From: FEN-1297 sp963843605 | GTDB taxonomy: Bacteria > Bacteroidota > Ignavibacteria > Ignavibacteriales > Ignavibacteriaceae | Assembly: GCA_963843605.1 (NCBI GenBank) | Contig: CAWJLA010000001.1 | Span: 1,612,001-1,676,000, forward strand | Direction of reading: 5' to 3' | Length of the DNA: 64,000 nt | Part shown: piece by piece, positions 9,407-18,170 of the stretch | How positions within the stretch are numbered: position 1 is the first letter of the stretch | Layout: each line of letters starts with the position of its first letter | Notes under the pieces: generated by a model | The model's input: only the letters and a program-made list of their open reading frames with translations | What the model was told of the DNA's origin: nothing | Database searches by the model: none | Made by a program: the position numbers and the translations under genes

Positions 9407-10636
9407 ATGATTTTGCGAACTGTAATATTAGCTGTCTTACTTTTTATTATTGAATTTTACTTCATAAAGAGATCTGCCGGAGCGGTAAGAATAGTTTTCC
9501 CGGGCTTTTTTTCTTTTAAAAGTGTTTTTTGTCCTGCTTTAATACTGATCTTTCTCAACATTTACCCCGTATTTTTAATATGCGTGTGGTTGTATTCTGC
9601 TTTTTCTAATGCACCCGTATTTGTTCCGCAAAACTCCTTTTTTGATTATCTGATTATATATCCGTTCTGGATTTATATTTTTATAACTGTTCAAAGCATC
9701 TTGTTCTTCATTCTGCTGGATGCGCTTAGAATTATACTGTTCCCCGTATATAGAATAATCAGGAAAAAAGTTAAGTACTATCAATCGGTAATGGTTTTAA
9801 TCATAGTCGCCATTTTCATTTTTTATGTCCCATTCAGGGTTATACACGATTATTATAATGTGCAGGTAAGGACGGTTATTTATTATAATAAAAATCTTCC
9901 GGATGCGCTGGATAATTATAAAATTGCTCTTATTGCCGATGTTCAGGCTGACCGATATACTGACGGCAGCAGACTTGGTAAGTATATATCTCTGGTAAAT
10001 GAACAGACACCGGACCTTGTCTTAATCGGAGGCGATGTAATAACGTCTACTCCAGAGTTTATTGATACGGCAGCAAAGTATCTGGGAGAAATTAAATCCA
10101 AAAACGGAATTTTTTCATGTGTGGGAGACCATGATAATTGGGCTTACAGAAGAGATTATGCCAGAAGCCTGAGAGAAGTAAAAGAAGCGCTGTTTAGTAA
10201 AGGAATTAAAATGCTGGACAACAAAGATACAGTACTTGATGTACGTGGTGAAAAAATTTTAATAACTTTTATAACCAATACTTATGTTGAACATATAAAT
10301 AAAAATGTACTTGAGAATCTTACCGAAGAATCCGGAAAGTATGGCTTAAAAATACTTCTAACGCACCAACCGAGACAGAATGTGGTAACTCAGGCAATAG
10401 ACTCGGGATATGATCTGTTTTTTGCAGGTCATACGCACGGCGGACAGGTAACTTTTTTATTTCCTGTGTTAAATCTTACTCCGACTTTGTTGGAAACCAA
10501 ATATGTTAAGGGAAGTTTTAATTTCGGCAGGATGTTAATGATCGTAAATAGAGGATTGGGAATGTCTTTAGTTCCCATGAGGTATAATTCCACACCGGAA
10601 ATTTCGATAATAAATATAAGAAAAAGTAAAATTTAG
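9407..10636 (+). CDS. Membrane-anchored calcineurin-like metallophosphoesterase
   Basis: 409 residues. The first ~150 form several membrane segments, including one at the very N-terminus and one just before the catalytic domain (YQSVMVLIIVAIFIFYVPF). The catalytic domain from ~165 shows the metallophosphoesterase motifs: IADVQAD, GGDVITS, GDHDN, LTHQP and FAGHTHGGQ. Layout and length resemble YkuE-type proteins. Two metal-site motifs are altered: the usual D-x-H reads D-V-Q, and GNHD reads GDHD. The substrate cannot be told from sequence. The phosphatase fold is clear, but whether the site is fully active is open. Confidence 0.85.
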   Translation: MILRTVILAVLLFIIEFYFIKRSAGAVRIVFPGFFSFKSVFCPALILIFLNIYPVFLICVWLYSAFSNAPVFVPQNSFFDYLIIYPFWIYIFITVQSILFFILLDALRIILFPVYRIIRKKVKYYQSVMVLIIVAIFIFYVPFRVIHDYYNVQVRTVIYYNKNLPDALDNYKIALIADVQADRYTDGSRLGKYISLVNEQTPDLVLIGGDVITSTPEFIDTAAKYLGEIKSKNGIFSCVGDHDNWAYRRDYARSLREVKEALFSKGIKMLDNKDTVLDVRGEKILITFITNTYVEHINKNVLENLTEESGKYGLKILLTHQPRQNVVTQAIDSGYDLFFAGHTHGGQVTFLFPVLNLTPTLLETKYVKGSFNFGRMLMIVNRGLGMSLVPMRYNSTPEISIINIRKSKI

Positions 10637-10692
10637 TTAATTTTCTTATATTTGGTCCGTAAAAGAAAAAAGATAAAACCTAAGGTAAAATT

Positions 10693-11559
10693 ATGGAATC
10701 AACAGCTCAGAAAAAGGAAAAAACAGAAGCCGTATTGGCCGGAATTAAAAATCTGCCCTCTATCCCGAAAGTTGTTTTTGAGGTTACTAAATTATTGGGC
10801 GATTCTAAAACAGCTACAAATCAACTGGCGGATATAATAAGTAAAGACCAGGGTCTGACATCTAAAATTCTCGCCGTGGCAAATTCTCCGCTTTACGGAA
10901 TAAAGAGAAAAGTATCATCCATAGAATTTGCAATCCTTGTCCTTGGGTTTGAAGATATCCGGAATTTAGTTACCGCACTTTCACTGGCGGAATCTATTAA
11001 AACAGCTCCCAGTAAATATTTTGACCCTTATGAATTCTGGGTTCATACAATGGTTGTAGGTACCGCCGCTAAAGGTATCTCTCTTAATTTCGGTTTTGAT
11101 TTCGGAAGCGAAGCCTTTGTTGCAGGTATTTTGCACGATATGGGTATACTGGTTATATATAAATTTTTTAATAATGAGTTTAATCAGATAGTAGAACTTG
11201 CCAAAACCGAAAACATAAACATTGTGGATGCGGAAAGAAAAGTTCTCGGAATTACACACCAGGAAATGGGTAAATTTTTAGCAGAAAAATGGGACCTTCC
11301 TTTTGCGCTGTGCGACGCACTGAATTATCACCACAGACCGCTGAAGTCTTTGGAAAACAAATACTTTGTCTCTATTATCCATCTTGTTGATTATATGACG
11401 CAAAAACTTGGAGTTGCGAGCTTTTATTGGGATAAGGATTTTGAGCTTGATCCGGGTATTATTGAACTTTTAAATTTCCCTTCGGAAGAGGCGATGGATA
11501 ATTTTATAGTTGACTACGAAGAGATGTTCAAAGTTACGGCCGAATCGCTGCAAATTTAA
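10693..11559 (+). CDS. HDOD domain protein
   Basis: 288 residues. Residues ~20-215 match the HDOD domain: LPSIPKVVFEVTKLL, then ADIISKDQGLTSKILAVANSPLYG, and FAILVLGFEDIRNLV. HDOD is an HD-GYP-related fold linked to signalling and gene regulation, often without catalytic activity. Here an HD pair survives (AGILHDMGILV) and a second histidine cluster occurs as YHHRP, so catalysis is not ruled out. No receiver or output domain is attached. An AAGG about 9 bases before the ATG supports the start. The specific role is unknown. Confidence 0.88.
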   Translation: MESTAQKKEKTEAVLAGIKNLPSIPKVVFEVTKLLGDSKTATNQLADIISKDQGLTSKILAVANSPLYGIKRKVSSIEFAILVLGFEDIRNLVTALSLAESIKTAPSKYFDPYEFWVHTMVVGTAAKGISLNFGFDFGSEAFVAGILHDMGILVIYKFFNNEFNQIVELAKTENINIVDAERKVLGITHQEMGKFLAEKWDLPFALCDALNYHHRPLKSLENKYFVSIIHLVDYMTQKLGVASFYWDKDFELDPGIIELLNFPSEEAMDNFIVDYEEMFKVTAESLQI

Positions 11560-11634
11560 ATTGCAAAAAATAATTATTATTAACAGAAATTATATAATAC
11601 GGTTTTGCAGATAATCTTTAATTTTACAAGGTAA

Positions 11635-12441
11635 ATGCCGGAATATAAATTATCCGAAATATACGTCTATCCTATTAAATCCGCAGGCGGAATTCCGCTT
11701 AAAGAAGCTTCTGTTGAAGAAAGAGGACTTAAATACGACAGGCGATGGATGCTTGTAGATGCCGAGGGAAAATTCATATCTCAAAGAACCCATCCTGAAT
11801 TAGCTCTAATTTCAGTAAGTATTGAAAACGACGGCCTGATCGCAGTACATAAAACTAAAAATTACGGTAACCTTTTTATACCTTTTGATTGCGAAGAGGA
11901 ATTTTCTAAAGAAGTTGAGATCTGGGACGATAAATGTTCTGCGGTTTTTGTGAGCAACGCGGCAGACTGCTGGTTCAGCAAAGTATTAAACACGCCCTGT
12001 CAATTGGTTTATATGCCCGAAAATTCCGAAAGGATCGTCGACGAAAAATATTCGTCAGAAAAAAAGATTGTCGGTTTTGCCGACGGATATCCGTTTCTTC
12101 TTATCGGACAGTCATCGCTTGATAATTTAAATTCCAGACTTGAACACCATGTTCCGATGAACCGTTTTAGGCCTAATCTCGTTTTTACGGGCGGAAAACC
12201 CTTTGAAGAAGACACCTGGAAAGAGTTTAAAATAGGAGAGATTACTTTTTACACGGCAAAACCGTGTTCCAGATGTGTTATAATAACCGTTGACCAGGAT
12301 ACCGGAATCAGAGAAAAGGAACCTCTGAACACCTTATCCGCTTACCGCAAACAAGAATATAAAATTTTGTTCGGACAGAATCTGGTTCATTCGGGAAAGG
12401 GTTTAATCCGGATAAATGATTCGTTGGAAATAAAAGGGTAA
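11635..12441 (+). CDS. MOSC domain molybdenum-cofactor protein (YcbX/mARC-like)
   Basis: 268 residues: an N-terminal MOSC beta-barrel domain (LSEIYVYPIKSAGGIPLKEA, then ERGLKYDRRWMLVD) followed by the MOSC domain. The key motif KPCSRCVIITVDQDTG near residue 210 includes the cysteine that, in mARC and YcbX relatives, coordinates the molybdenum. Those relatives reduce N-hydroxylated compounds using electrons from partner proteins. No ferredoxin domain is fused here, unlike E. coli YcbX, so an external electron donor would be needed. The family call is firm; the substrate is unknown. Confidence 0.9.
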   Translation: MPEYKLSEIYVYPIKSAGGIPLKEASVEERGLKYDRRWMLVDAEGKFISQRTHPELALISVSIENDGLIAVHKTKNYGNLFIPFDCEEEFSKEVEIWDDKCSAVFVSNAADCWFSKVLNTPCQLVYMPENSERIVDEKYSSEKKIVGFADGYPFLLIGQSSLDNLNSRLEHHVPMNRFRPNLVFTGGKPFEEDTWKEFKIGEITFYTAKPCSRCVIITVDQDTGIREKEPLNTLSAYRKQEYKILFGQNLVHSGKGLIRINDSLEIKG

Positions 12442-12524
12442 TCTAAAAAACACACCTACATATTTTCCTGCACAGAAAAAGCAGAAAACTTTTTTTGCAA
12501 CCAATTAAAAGTAAAAGGGAGTAA

Positions 12525-13856
12525 ATGAAAAAATTATCGAATAAGAAATTTAACGGCGGATGGAATTTTCCCAAAGCTTTCTGGACGGCTAATGTTGTTG
12601 AATTGTTCGAGAGGGCGGCATATTATGCCGTATTCATTGCTATAACATTATATTTAACCAGGGTTGTCGGTTTTAATGATATAAATGCAGGCTGGATCGG
12701 CGGTATGTTCGCGGCGGGATTATATTTTCTTCCGCCGTTCAGCGGAGCTTTTGCCGACAAGATAGGATTCAGAAAAGCCGTTATACTTGCTTTTTCATTG
12801 TTGTCTATCGGCTACTTTACTTTAGGCGCCCTGCCGTACAAGCCGGTAGTTCTGCCTTCGTTGATTGTGCTTATGATCGGCGGATCATTTATTAAATCTA
12901 TTATTACCGGAACCGTTGCCAAAACAACGGATAAAGAAACCAGAGCACGCGGGTATTCAATATTTTACGGACTTGTAAATGTGGGTGCGTTTCTAGGTAA
13001 AACATTTGCATATCCGCTCCGGCTTGAATGGGGATTAGTCTCGATTAATTTTTACGCTTCGGTTATGAGTCTTCTTGCGCTGATAACCGTGCTGCTGTTT
13101 TATAAGTCGGTTAACATTGACGGAGAAGGAAAATCGTTTAAAGAAACATGGAAAGGTTTTGTACGGGTTATATCAAACGTAAATCTTCTCTTATTAATTA
13201 TTATAATAACCGGATTCTGGATAATTCAGCACCAGCTTTACGCGACTATGCCGAAATATGTTTTAAGAATAGTCGGCGAACATGCGTCTCCGGAATGGAT
13301 TGCAAATGTTAACCCGTTCGTTGTGATGGTTTCTGTTGTCTTTATAACAAACCTGATGCGAAAAGTTAAAGCCGTTTCTTCGATGATGGTTGGAATGTTT
13401 TTAATGCCGGTTTCTGCGCTGTTGATGGCATCAAGCCACCTTCTTGAATCTTTCACCGGTCAGTCTGTTTCTTTCTTCGGAGTCTTCAGTGCACACCCGG
13501 TTACAGTAATGATGATAGCCGGAATTATAGTCCAGGGGCTGGCTGAATGTTTCATATCGCCTCGCTATCTTGAATATTTTTCTTTACAGTCGCCCAAGGG
13601 GGAAGAAGGATTGTACCTGGGTTTCAGTCATCTTCATTCTTTTTTATCGTCAATTCTAGGTTTCGGTATTTCCGGTTATCTGCTTTCGGCATATGCGCCC
13701 GATCCTTCAACACTAAGCCCGGATCAATTGACACATGCCTATGACCATGCACATTATATCTGGTATTATTTTTCGGCTATCGGCCTTACCGCGGCTATTG
13801 CGCTCTTCTTTTATAATAAATTCACAGGGAGAAAATCCAGGGTGGCTGCCGTCTAG
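12525..13856 (+). CDS. MFS transporter, POT-like
   Basis: 443 residues with about 12 membrane segments. The first segment carries VELFERAAYYAVF, which fits the E-x-x-E-R motif of proton-dependent oligopeptide transporters, where these residues couple proton movement. The GxxxD-(R/K)-x-G-(R/K) loop motif of the major facilitator superfamily appears as GAFADKIGFRK between segments 2 and 3. Length is at the low end for the POT family. Peptide import is the likeliest role, but substrate prediction from this alone is weak. AAAAGGGAG a few bases before the ATG supports the start. Confidence 0.85.
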   Translation: MKKLSNKKFNGGWNFPKAFWTANVVELFERAAYYAVFIAITLYLTRVVGFNDINAGWIGGMFAAGLYFLPPFSGAFADKIGFRKAVILAFSLLSIGYFTLGALPYKPVVLPSLIVLMIGGSFIKSIITGTVAKTTDKETRARGYSIFYGLVNVGAFLGKTFAYPLRLEWGLVSINFYASVMSLLALITVLLFYKSVNIDGEGKSFKETWKGFVRVISNVNLLLLIIIITGFWIIQHQLYATMPKYVLRIVGEHASPEWIANVNPFVVMVSVVFITNLMRKVKAVSSMMVGMFLMPVSALLMASSHLLESFTGQSVSFFGVFSAHPVTVMMIAGIIVQGLAECFISPRYLEYFSLQSPKGEEGLYLGFSHLHSFLSSILGFGISGYLLSAYAPDPSTLSPDQLTHAYDHAHYIWYYFSAIGLTAAIALFFYNKFTGRKSRVAAV

Positions 13857-13993
13857 GAAAATAAAGGAGCATAATATATACATCCAGATTATAATATGTT
13901 ATTTGTATGTTTTTCTTTGATAAAAGTGAACTGGAATAAAGACAACAGAATAAATCATATTTATATTTGCAGAAATAAAACTGGAAGAGAACA

Positions 13994-14470
13994 ATGAATA
14001 AAAACAAAAGACCTATCTGGGATGAATATTTCCTTAAACTGGCTATGCTGGCTTCAGAAAGATCGACATGCCCCAGAATGCATTGCGGATGTGTATTTGT
14101 AAAAGATAAATTTGTGTTGGCCACCGGCTATAACGGCTCTCTTCCCGGACTTCCGCACTGCGAAGATGTCGGATGCCTTGTAGTCGATAATCATTGCGTA
14201 AGAACTAATCACGCCGAAATGAACGCACTTACTCAAGCGGCAATACACGGAGTAAATATAAAAGGAGCTACTGCGTATATAACTAATATGTCATGTACTA
14301 CATGCGCAAAAGCATTGATCGCAGCCGGAATTAAACGCGTGGTTGTTTTTTCTGATTTTCACGATACCTTAGCCACCCAATTTTATACCGATTCCGGGAT
14401 TGAGATAGAAAAGTTGGATATGCCGGATAGATTTAATCAATTACGACCTGGAAAACTATTCCTCGGCTAG
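13994..14470 (+). CDS. dCMP deaminase family protein
   Basis: 158 residues. The zinc-dependent deaminase motifs are present: TNHAEMNAL (His ligand and catalytic Glu) and MSCTTCAKALI (the two Cys ligands). The N-terminal WDEYFLKLAMLASERSTCPR is typical of deoxycytidylate deaminases, which make dUMP for thymidylate synthesis. The same family includes the ComEB late-competence protein, and length alone does not separate them. GGAAGAGAA precedes the ATG. It stands alone between an MFS gene and a 500-bp non-coding stretch. Confidence 0.9.
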   Translation: MNKNKRPIWDEYFLKLAMLASERSTCPRMHCGCVFVKDKFVLATGYNGSLPGLPHCEDVGCLVVDNHCVRTNHAEMNALTQAAIHGVNIKGATAYITNMSCTTCAKALIAAGIKRVVVFSDFHDTLATQFYTDSGIEIEKLDMPDRFNQLRPGKLFLG

Positions 14471-14971
14471 GAAAACCGAAAAGTCAAAATAATATTGTTT
14501 GAGTTAACCGCTTGTATGAATTAAAAAAATATTCGGGTTGTTTAGACGTAGATTTATGCCGGTCTGAGGGGAGCCGAAAACCGGAGCTTACGCTTCGATT
14601 GTGCCTGCCGCAGGCAGGTTTTCTCAGAGTGAATAATATAATGAACGAATCAGATTTCGTCTCAAATTTATCGCCCTTCTTTAGTAAACAATGCATTGCC
14701 GACCAAAATAAATTTAAAAGAGAGAATAAGTTTGATAAATTAAATGTTATTTGCACAATCTAATTTGAATCTCAAAACAATCCCTATATTTAAATTGAGT
14801 AAAATGCCGTCCGGAACATCATTAATTACATGCTTTGGAATAAGGTTCTTGATTCTTTTGTATTGATATTGAATAGATGTACTTTCTTAAAACATAATAA
14901 GTTTTTCTGACCTTGGTAATAATAATCTTATTACCATATTGAACTAAGATAACTCGACATTTTGTTTATTC
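14471..14971. other. Gene-free stretch with a GC-rich hairpin
   Basis: 500 bp with no convincing gene. Short open frames on both strands have the composition of non-coding repeat (Arg/Ser/Pro-rich in one frame) and no start signals. At 14604-14618 is a perfect hairpin, CCTGCC-GCA-GGCAGG, embedded in a more GC-rich tract (14555-14635) that resembles a decayed dispersed intergenic repeat. The last 200 bp are AT-rich and probably hold the promoter of the EamA gene, but I cannot pick a −35/−10 with confidence. Confidence 0.6.
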
Positions 14972-15895
14972 ATGAAGAATATTTTGGACAGATATGAAAC
15001 AATGAAATCAAAAATTATTCTGTTATGGAAGCCGTTATTGGCGGTAATGTTTTGGGGTAATTCTTTTATCGCGACGAAAATTGCCCTTAGAGAGCTTAAT
15101 CCTTTAACAATAATAACAATGCGATTATTGCTGTCAATAATACTTCTAGGCTCGATTGCCTTATTTACAAAAAGAGATTTTAGAATTTCAGTAAAGAATC
15201 ACAGTTGGATATTATTGCTTGCTGCGGTCGCCGTATTTCATTTATGGATACAGATAACCGGATTAAATGAAACGACCGCATCAAATACCGGCTGGATAAT
15301 CGGCTTTACTCCGGTATTTATTGCTATCCTGGGTATTCTCTTTTTTGGTGAAAGATTAAAGTTGGTAAATACATTCGGAATGCTGCTCGCGTTTTGCGGA
15401 CTCGTGCTTTTAATTAGCAAAGGAAATATTTTCAGCATCGGATTAATTTCACACAAAGGAGATTTACTTGTATTAGCAAGTACCGTTACCTGGAGTTTTT
15501 ATTCCATTTTGAATAAAAAAATATCGATTACATATTCGCCTATGATGATGATCCTTTATCTTTTTATTATGATGATGATTATCGTCGCGCCGCTTTCCGT
15601 TAACGGAGAATCAATCCATTCCGTTTTAACTCTTCCTGCCGAAGGCTGGGGTGCGGTTTTATTCCTGGGAATATTTTGTTCCGGAATTGCTTATGTTTTA
15701 TGGGCTCAATCGCTCAAAGACATAGATGCTTCCAAAGTAGGAGCGTTTCTTTATGTAGAACCGTTCTTTACGGTTATCAGCGCCGGGTTTATCTTAGGCG
15801 AAAAAATTTCATTACTGATGCTGTTCAGCGGGATTGTAATAACGATCGGGGTTATACTGGTAAACAAAAAATTTGTTAAAGTAGTGCAGGCGTAA
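14972..15895 (+). CDS. EamA/DMT-family transporter
   Basis: 307 residues with ten predicted membrane segments in two EamA repeats. The first repeat contains KPLLAVMFWGNSFIATKIAL and RLLLSIILLGSIALF; the second contains VTWSFYSILNKK and a C-terminal FSGIVITIGVILVNKK. Drug/metabolite exporters of this family move amino acids, sugars or metabolites, and the substrate is not evident. The ATG at 14972 is taken; an in-frame ATG at 15002 (MKSKIILLWKP) fits the family's usual N-terminus equally well and neither has a strong Shine-Dalgarno. A bidirectional terminator follows, separating it from the convergent thioredoxin operon. Confidence 0.88.
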   Translation: MKNILDRYETMKSKIILLWKPLLAVMFWGNSFIATKIALRELNPLTIITMRLLLSIILLGSIALFTKRDFRISVKNHSWILLLAAVAVFHLWIQITGLNETTASNTGWIIGFTPVFIAILGILFFGERLKLVNTFGMLLAFCGLVLLISKGNIFSIGLISHKGDLLVLASTVTWSFYSILNKKISITYSPMMMILYLFIMMMIIVAPLSVNGESIHSVLTLPAEGWGAVLFLGIFCSGIAYVLWAQSLKDIDASKVGAFLYVEPFFTVISAGFILGEKISLLMLFSGIVITIGVILVNKKFVKVVQA

Positions 15896-15900
15896 TAATT

Positions 15901-15941
15901 AAAAAACCGGAGCCGGCCAGTTTGCCGTTCCGGTTTTTTTT
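15901..15941. terminator. Bidirectional terminator between EamA gene and trxA
   Basis: Stem AAAAAACCGGA with TCCGGTTTTTT, 17-nt loop, A run on one side and T run on the other. It lies between two convergent genes and can serve both. Confidence 0.9.
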
Positions 15942-15955
15942 AACAGAATATTTTT

Positions 15956-16318
15956 TTATGCGGTTGCCGATAGCAGCTCTTCGTCGATAGCTTTCTTTAA
16001 AGAATCTTTCGGTAATGCACCTACCGCCATTTTCGGCTGACCCTCTTTCGGTACAAAAAGAAGCGAAGGTATGCTGCGGATACCGAAGGCAGAACCAAGT
16101 TCCTGTTCTTCGTCCGTATTAATTTTGTAAAAATTTACTTTCCCTTTATATTCTTCCGAAAGCTCGTCGATTACGGGTCCTACTACACGGCAGGGACCGC
16201 ACCAGGGAGCCCAGAAATCGATAACGCAGGGAAGATCTCCTTCAAATTTCCAATCCTTATTGGTTTCATAATTAAAAACTTTTTCTAAAAAAGTTTGTTT
16301 TGTTAAATGTTCCGGCAT
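15956..16318 (-). CDS. trxA: Thioredoxin
   Basis: 120 residues starting MPEHLTKQ. An upstream in-frame start seven codons earlier exists, but AAGGAG sits six bases before this ATG. The WAPWCGPCRVVGPVIDEL active site and the cis-proline loop (IRSIPSLLFVPKEG) are intact, so it should be a functional disulfide reductase. It is the last gene of a six-gene minus-strand operon of rhodanese, thioredoxin-like and small sulfur-linked proteins, suggesting a role in thiol or persulfide handling in addition to general reduction. Cytoplasmic: no signal peptide. Confidence 0.95.
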   Translation of the reverse strand: MPEHLTKQTFLEKVFNYETNKDWKFEGDLPCVIDFWAPWCGPCRVVGPVIDELSEEYKGKVNFYKINTDEEQELGSAFGIRSIPSLLFVPKEGQPKMAVGALPKDSLKKAIDEELLSATA

Positions 16319-16348
16319 TTGTGTCTCCTTGTTTTTCAAATAAATTTC

Positions 16349-16732
16349 TTAAACGGCATCCAAAGCATGCTGCAGTTTTTCCTGAACTTCCGTTGCGATA
16401 GATGACATGTTTTTATTTTCGATTAATTGAGTCATTATCATCGGATTAAATACCGATATAACCGACCTGTTTTCTTTTTCGTATACTATTACGTTGCAGG
16501 GCAGAAGTAAACCAAGTTCTTCTTCCGCTTGTAATGCTTTGTACGCGATAGGCGGATTGCAGGCGCCGAGTATTTTATAATTCTTGAAATCAACATCAAG
16601 TTTCTTTTTCAAAGTTTCTTTTACGTCGATTTCTGTCAATACACCGAATCCTACTTTTTTCAGTTCTTCGGTAATCCGCTCTATTGCTTTTTCAAATGGC
16701 ATGTTTACCTTTTTTGAAAACCCGTATTGCAT
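16349..16732 (-). CDS. DUF302 family protein
   Basis: 127 residues, the usual size for a single DUF302 domain. Recognisable features are the start (MQYGFSKKVNMPFEKAIERITEELKKVGFGVLTEIDV), the core YKILGACNPPIAYKALQAE and the ending LLPCNVIVYE. Family function is not established; members occur with thioredoxins, rhodaneses and sulfur-oxidation genes. It is flanked by thioredoxin-fold genes on both sides in one operon, with an AAGGAGATAGGA ribosome site and only 5 bases to the gene before it. Two conserved Cys (GACNPP and LLPCNV) could take part in redox chemistry; that is inference. Confidence 0.88.
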   Translation of the reverse strand: MQYGFSKKVNMPFEKAIERITEELKKVGFGVLTEIDVKETLKKKLDVDFKNYKILGACNPPIAYKALQAEEELGLLLPCNVIVYEKENRSVISVFNPMIMTQLIENKNMSSIATEVQEKLQHALDAV

Positions 16733-16737
16733 CTTTC

Positions 16738-17130
16738 CTATCTCCTTTGTAAATAATTTTCAAACACGTTCTGCTGCTTTACACCTATAAATACGTCTTC
16801 AATAATTCCGTTTTTAACCGCAACCGTCATCGGCGTTGCTTTTACTCCGAATATCCTTGCTGTCTGCATGTCTTCGGAAATATCCACGTCAAAAATATTT
16901 TTATATTTTTTTTGAAGCGACTTGATTATCGGAGTCTGCATAGTACATGCTCTGCAAGACGGACTGAAAAAGTACACAATTCCTTTCGATCCGTTTTTCT
17001 CGAGCGATTTTAAACTTCCGGGCAGTCCGGATATTTTCGTTCCTTTGGAACGCTTTGCAGAAAAGATCATGAACATCTGCAGGCTTATATATAAAACAAC
17101 TACGCCGACAATTATATATACGAAAGTCAT
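16738..17130 (-). CDS. Membrane-anchored thioredoxin-like protein
   Basis: 130 residues. One N-terminal membrane segment (FVYIIVGVVVLYISLQMFMIF) is followed by a thioredoxin fold with active site SPSCRACTMQTPII, a CxxC of sequence CRAC, and the cis-Pro loop GVKATPMTV. The signal-anchor form suggests the redox domain faces one side of the inner membrane; by the positive-inside rule the basic residues after the segment (SAKRSKGTK) would favour a cytoplasmic face, but this is not certain. It starts two bases after the DUF2892 gene ends, so the genes are coupled. Confidence 0.85.
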   Translation of the reverse strand: MTFVYIIVGVVVLYISLQMFMIFSAKRSKGTKISGLPGSLKSLEKNGSKGIVYFFSPSCRACTMQTPIIKSLQKKYKNIFDVDISEDMQTARIFGVKATPMTVAVKNGIIEDVFIGVKQQNVFENYLQRR

Positions 17131-17132
17131 AT

Positions 17133-17372
17133 TTAAATCTCCAGTTTTTCTCTGTCTTTATTTTCTTCCTGATTTTTTTGTCCGGTGTTTATATTTAATC
17201 TTACATAGCACGGACAAAAGCTGGTAGCGCTTGTAAATAACAATACCAGTGCGATAATTCCCATAACAAACGCCGCCTGCCCTGAAACATGTTGTGTTGC
17301 CATAAGAATCAGTACCGATAATCCGGCAAATCCTCTTATAAGCCGATCGAACTTTCCTAAATTTTTTTTCAT
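17133..17372 (-). CDS. DUF2892 small membrane protein
   Basis: 79 residues with the DUF2892 pattern: N-terminal KNLGKFDRLIRGFAGLSVLI, a second membrane helix, then SFCPCYVRLNINTG. The same domain forms the C-terminal part of the rhodanese YgaP of E. coli, and here it lies two genes away from a separate rhodanese gene, so the pair may be a split version of that architecture (inference). It overlaps the preceding DUF6132 gene by four bases. Two Cys in CPC may bind a thiol or metal. Confidence 0.85.
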   Translation of the reverse strand: MKKNLGKFDRLIRGFAGLSVLILMATQHVSGQAAFVMGIIALVLLFTSATSFCPCYVRLNINTGQKNQEENKDREKLEI

Positions 17373-17602
17373 TCAATTTCCTTTTTCGTTGCCGGCGTTT
17401 CCGTTTTGCCGGATTTTTTAATAAAAGCACCGCCGATTAAAGCACCAACCACCATACTGCTCCAGGGATTACTAGTGATCGCGCAGCTTCCTGTAACGCA
17501 TCCGACAAAATTATAATAAAGCAAACCGCCTCCGGCACCCAGAAGAACAGGTAAATACTTTCCTGTTTTGGCTAATTCAGTTTTCACTTGCCGAAATCCC
17601 AT
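17369..17602 (-). CDS. DUF6132 family small membrane protein
   Basis: 77 residues. The core LLGAGGGLLYYNFVGCVTGSCAITSNPWSS and a second hydrophobic segment match the DUF6132 pattern as I know it (GC...G.C.ITSNP). Two conserved Cys lie between the helices. Function unknown; such proteins often accompany rhodaneses and thioredoxins, as here. It overlaps the rhodanese gene by 19 bases and the DUF2892 gene by four. Confidence 0.75.
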   Translation of the reverse strand: MGFRQVKTELAKTGKYLPVLLGAGGGLLYYNFVGCVTGSCAITSNPWSSMVVGALIGGAFIKKSGKTETPATKKEIE

Positions 17603-17967
17603 CTGATAATTCCGCCCTTCATATTAGCGCTGTTAAATCCTTTTTTCTTTAATTTAGCGGCCGCGGTAACGCTTCTATTTCCGCTTCTGCAGTAACAAAT
17701 TATTTCTTTGTCTTTATATTTATCAAGCTCTTTTGATCTCGAATCAATTTCATGTAAAGGAATATGCAGAGATCCTTTTATGTGCTGTTGCTTTCTTTCA
17801 CCTGGCGTTCTTACATCCAGCATAATAGTATTTTTATTGTTTTTGATCTTTTCTTTTGCCTCGTCCGGATTATAATGTTTAACCGAACGGTTTACCATAG
17901 ACTTCTTCACATATGTGTAGACTATCAGTAATCCGAGCACAATCAAAATAATTTGGGTAACCGACAT
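17584..17967 (-). CDS. Membrane-anchored rhodanese-like protein
   Basis: 127 residues. An N-terminal membrane segment (TQIILIVLGLLIVYTYV) is followed by a single rhodanese domain (IMLDVRTPGERKQQHIKGSLHIP) with an intact active-site loop YCRSGNRS, so the catalytic Cys is present. Rhodaneses carry persulfide sulfur. It is the first gene of the six-gene operon running to trxA. A purine-rich GAAGGAAA precedes the ATG. The ~200 bp between it and the divergent DUF5686 gene should hold both promoters. Confidence 0.92.
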   Translation of the reverse strand: MSVTQIILIVLGLLIVYTYVKKSMVNRSVKHYNPDEAKEKIKNNKNTIMLDVRTPGERKQQHIKGSLHIPLHEIDSRSKELDKYKDKEIICYCRSGNRSVTAAAKLKKKGFNSANMKGGIIRWDFGK

Positions 17968-18170
17968 TCAAATTTCCTTCATCTAAATACATTTATCTAA
18001 CTCTAGTCATTCGATTCAATAAAGATGAAAAGGATTCATTTTTTAAGTGATATTTAATAATTTCGTGACCGGGTGTCAGGGTCCGATTAGTTGCCCGGTT
18101 ATAGTGCTCTTTCTTGTAACATTCCAAGTTATTATTTTGTCATAAGTTATAGATTTAATTTTTGGAGGAG

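Noticed and set aside
14484..14763. Open frames of 83-90 codons on both strands in the 14.5-kb gap
   Set aside because: Composition of non-coding repeat, no ribosome site, and both strands open at once through a palindrome-bearing tract.
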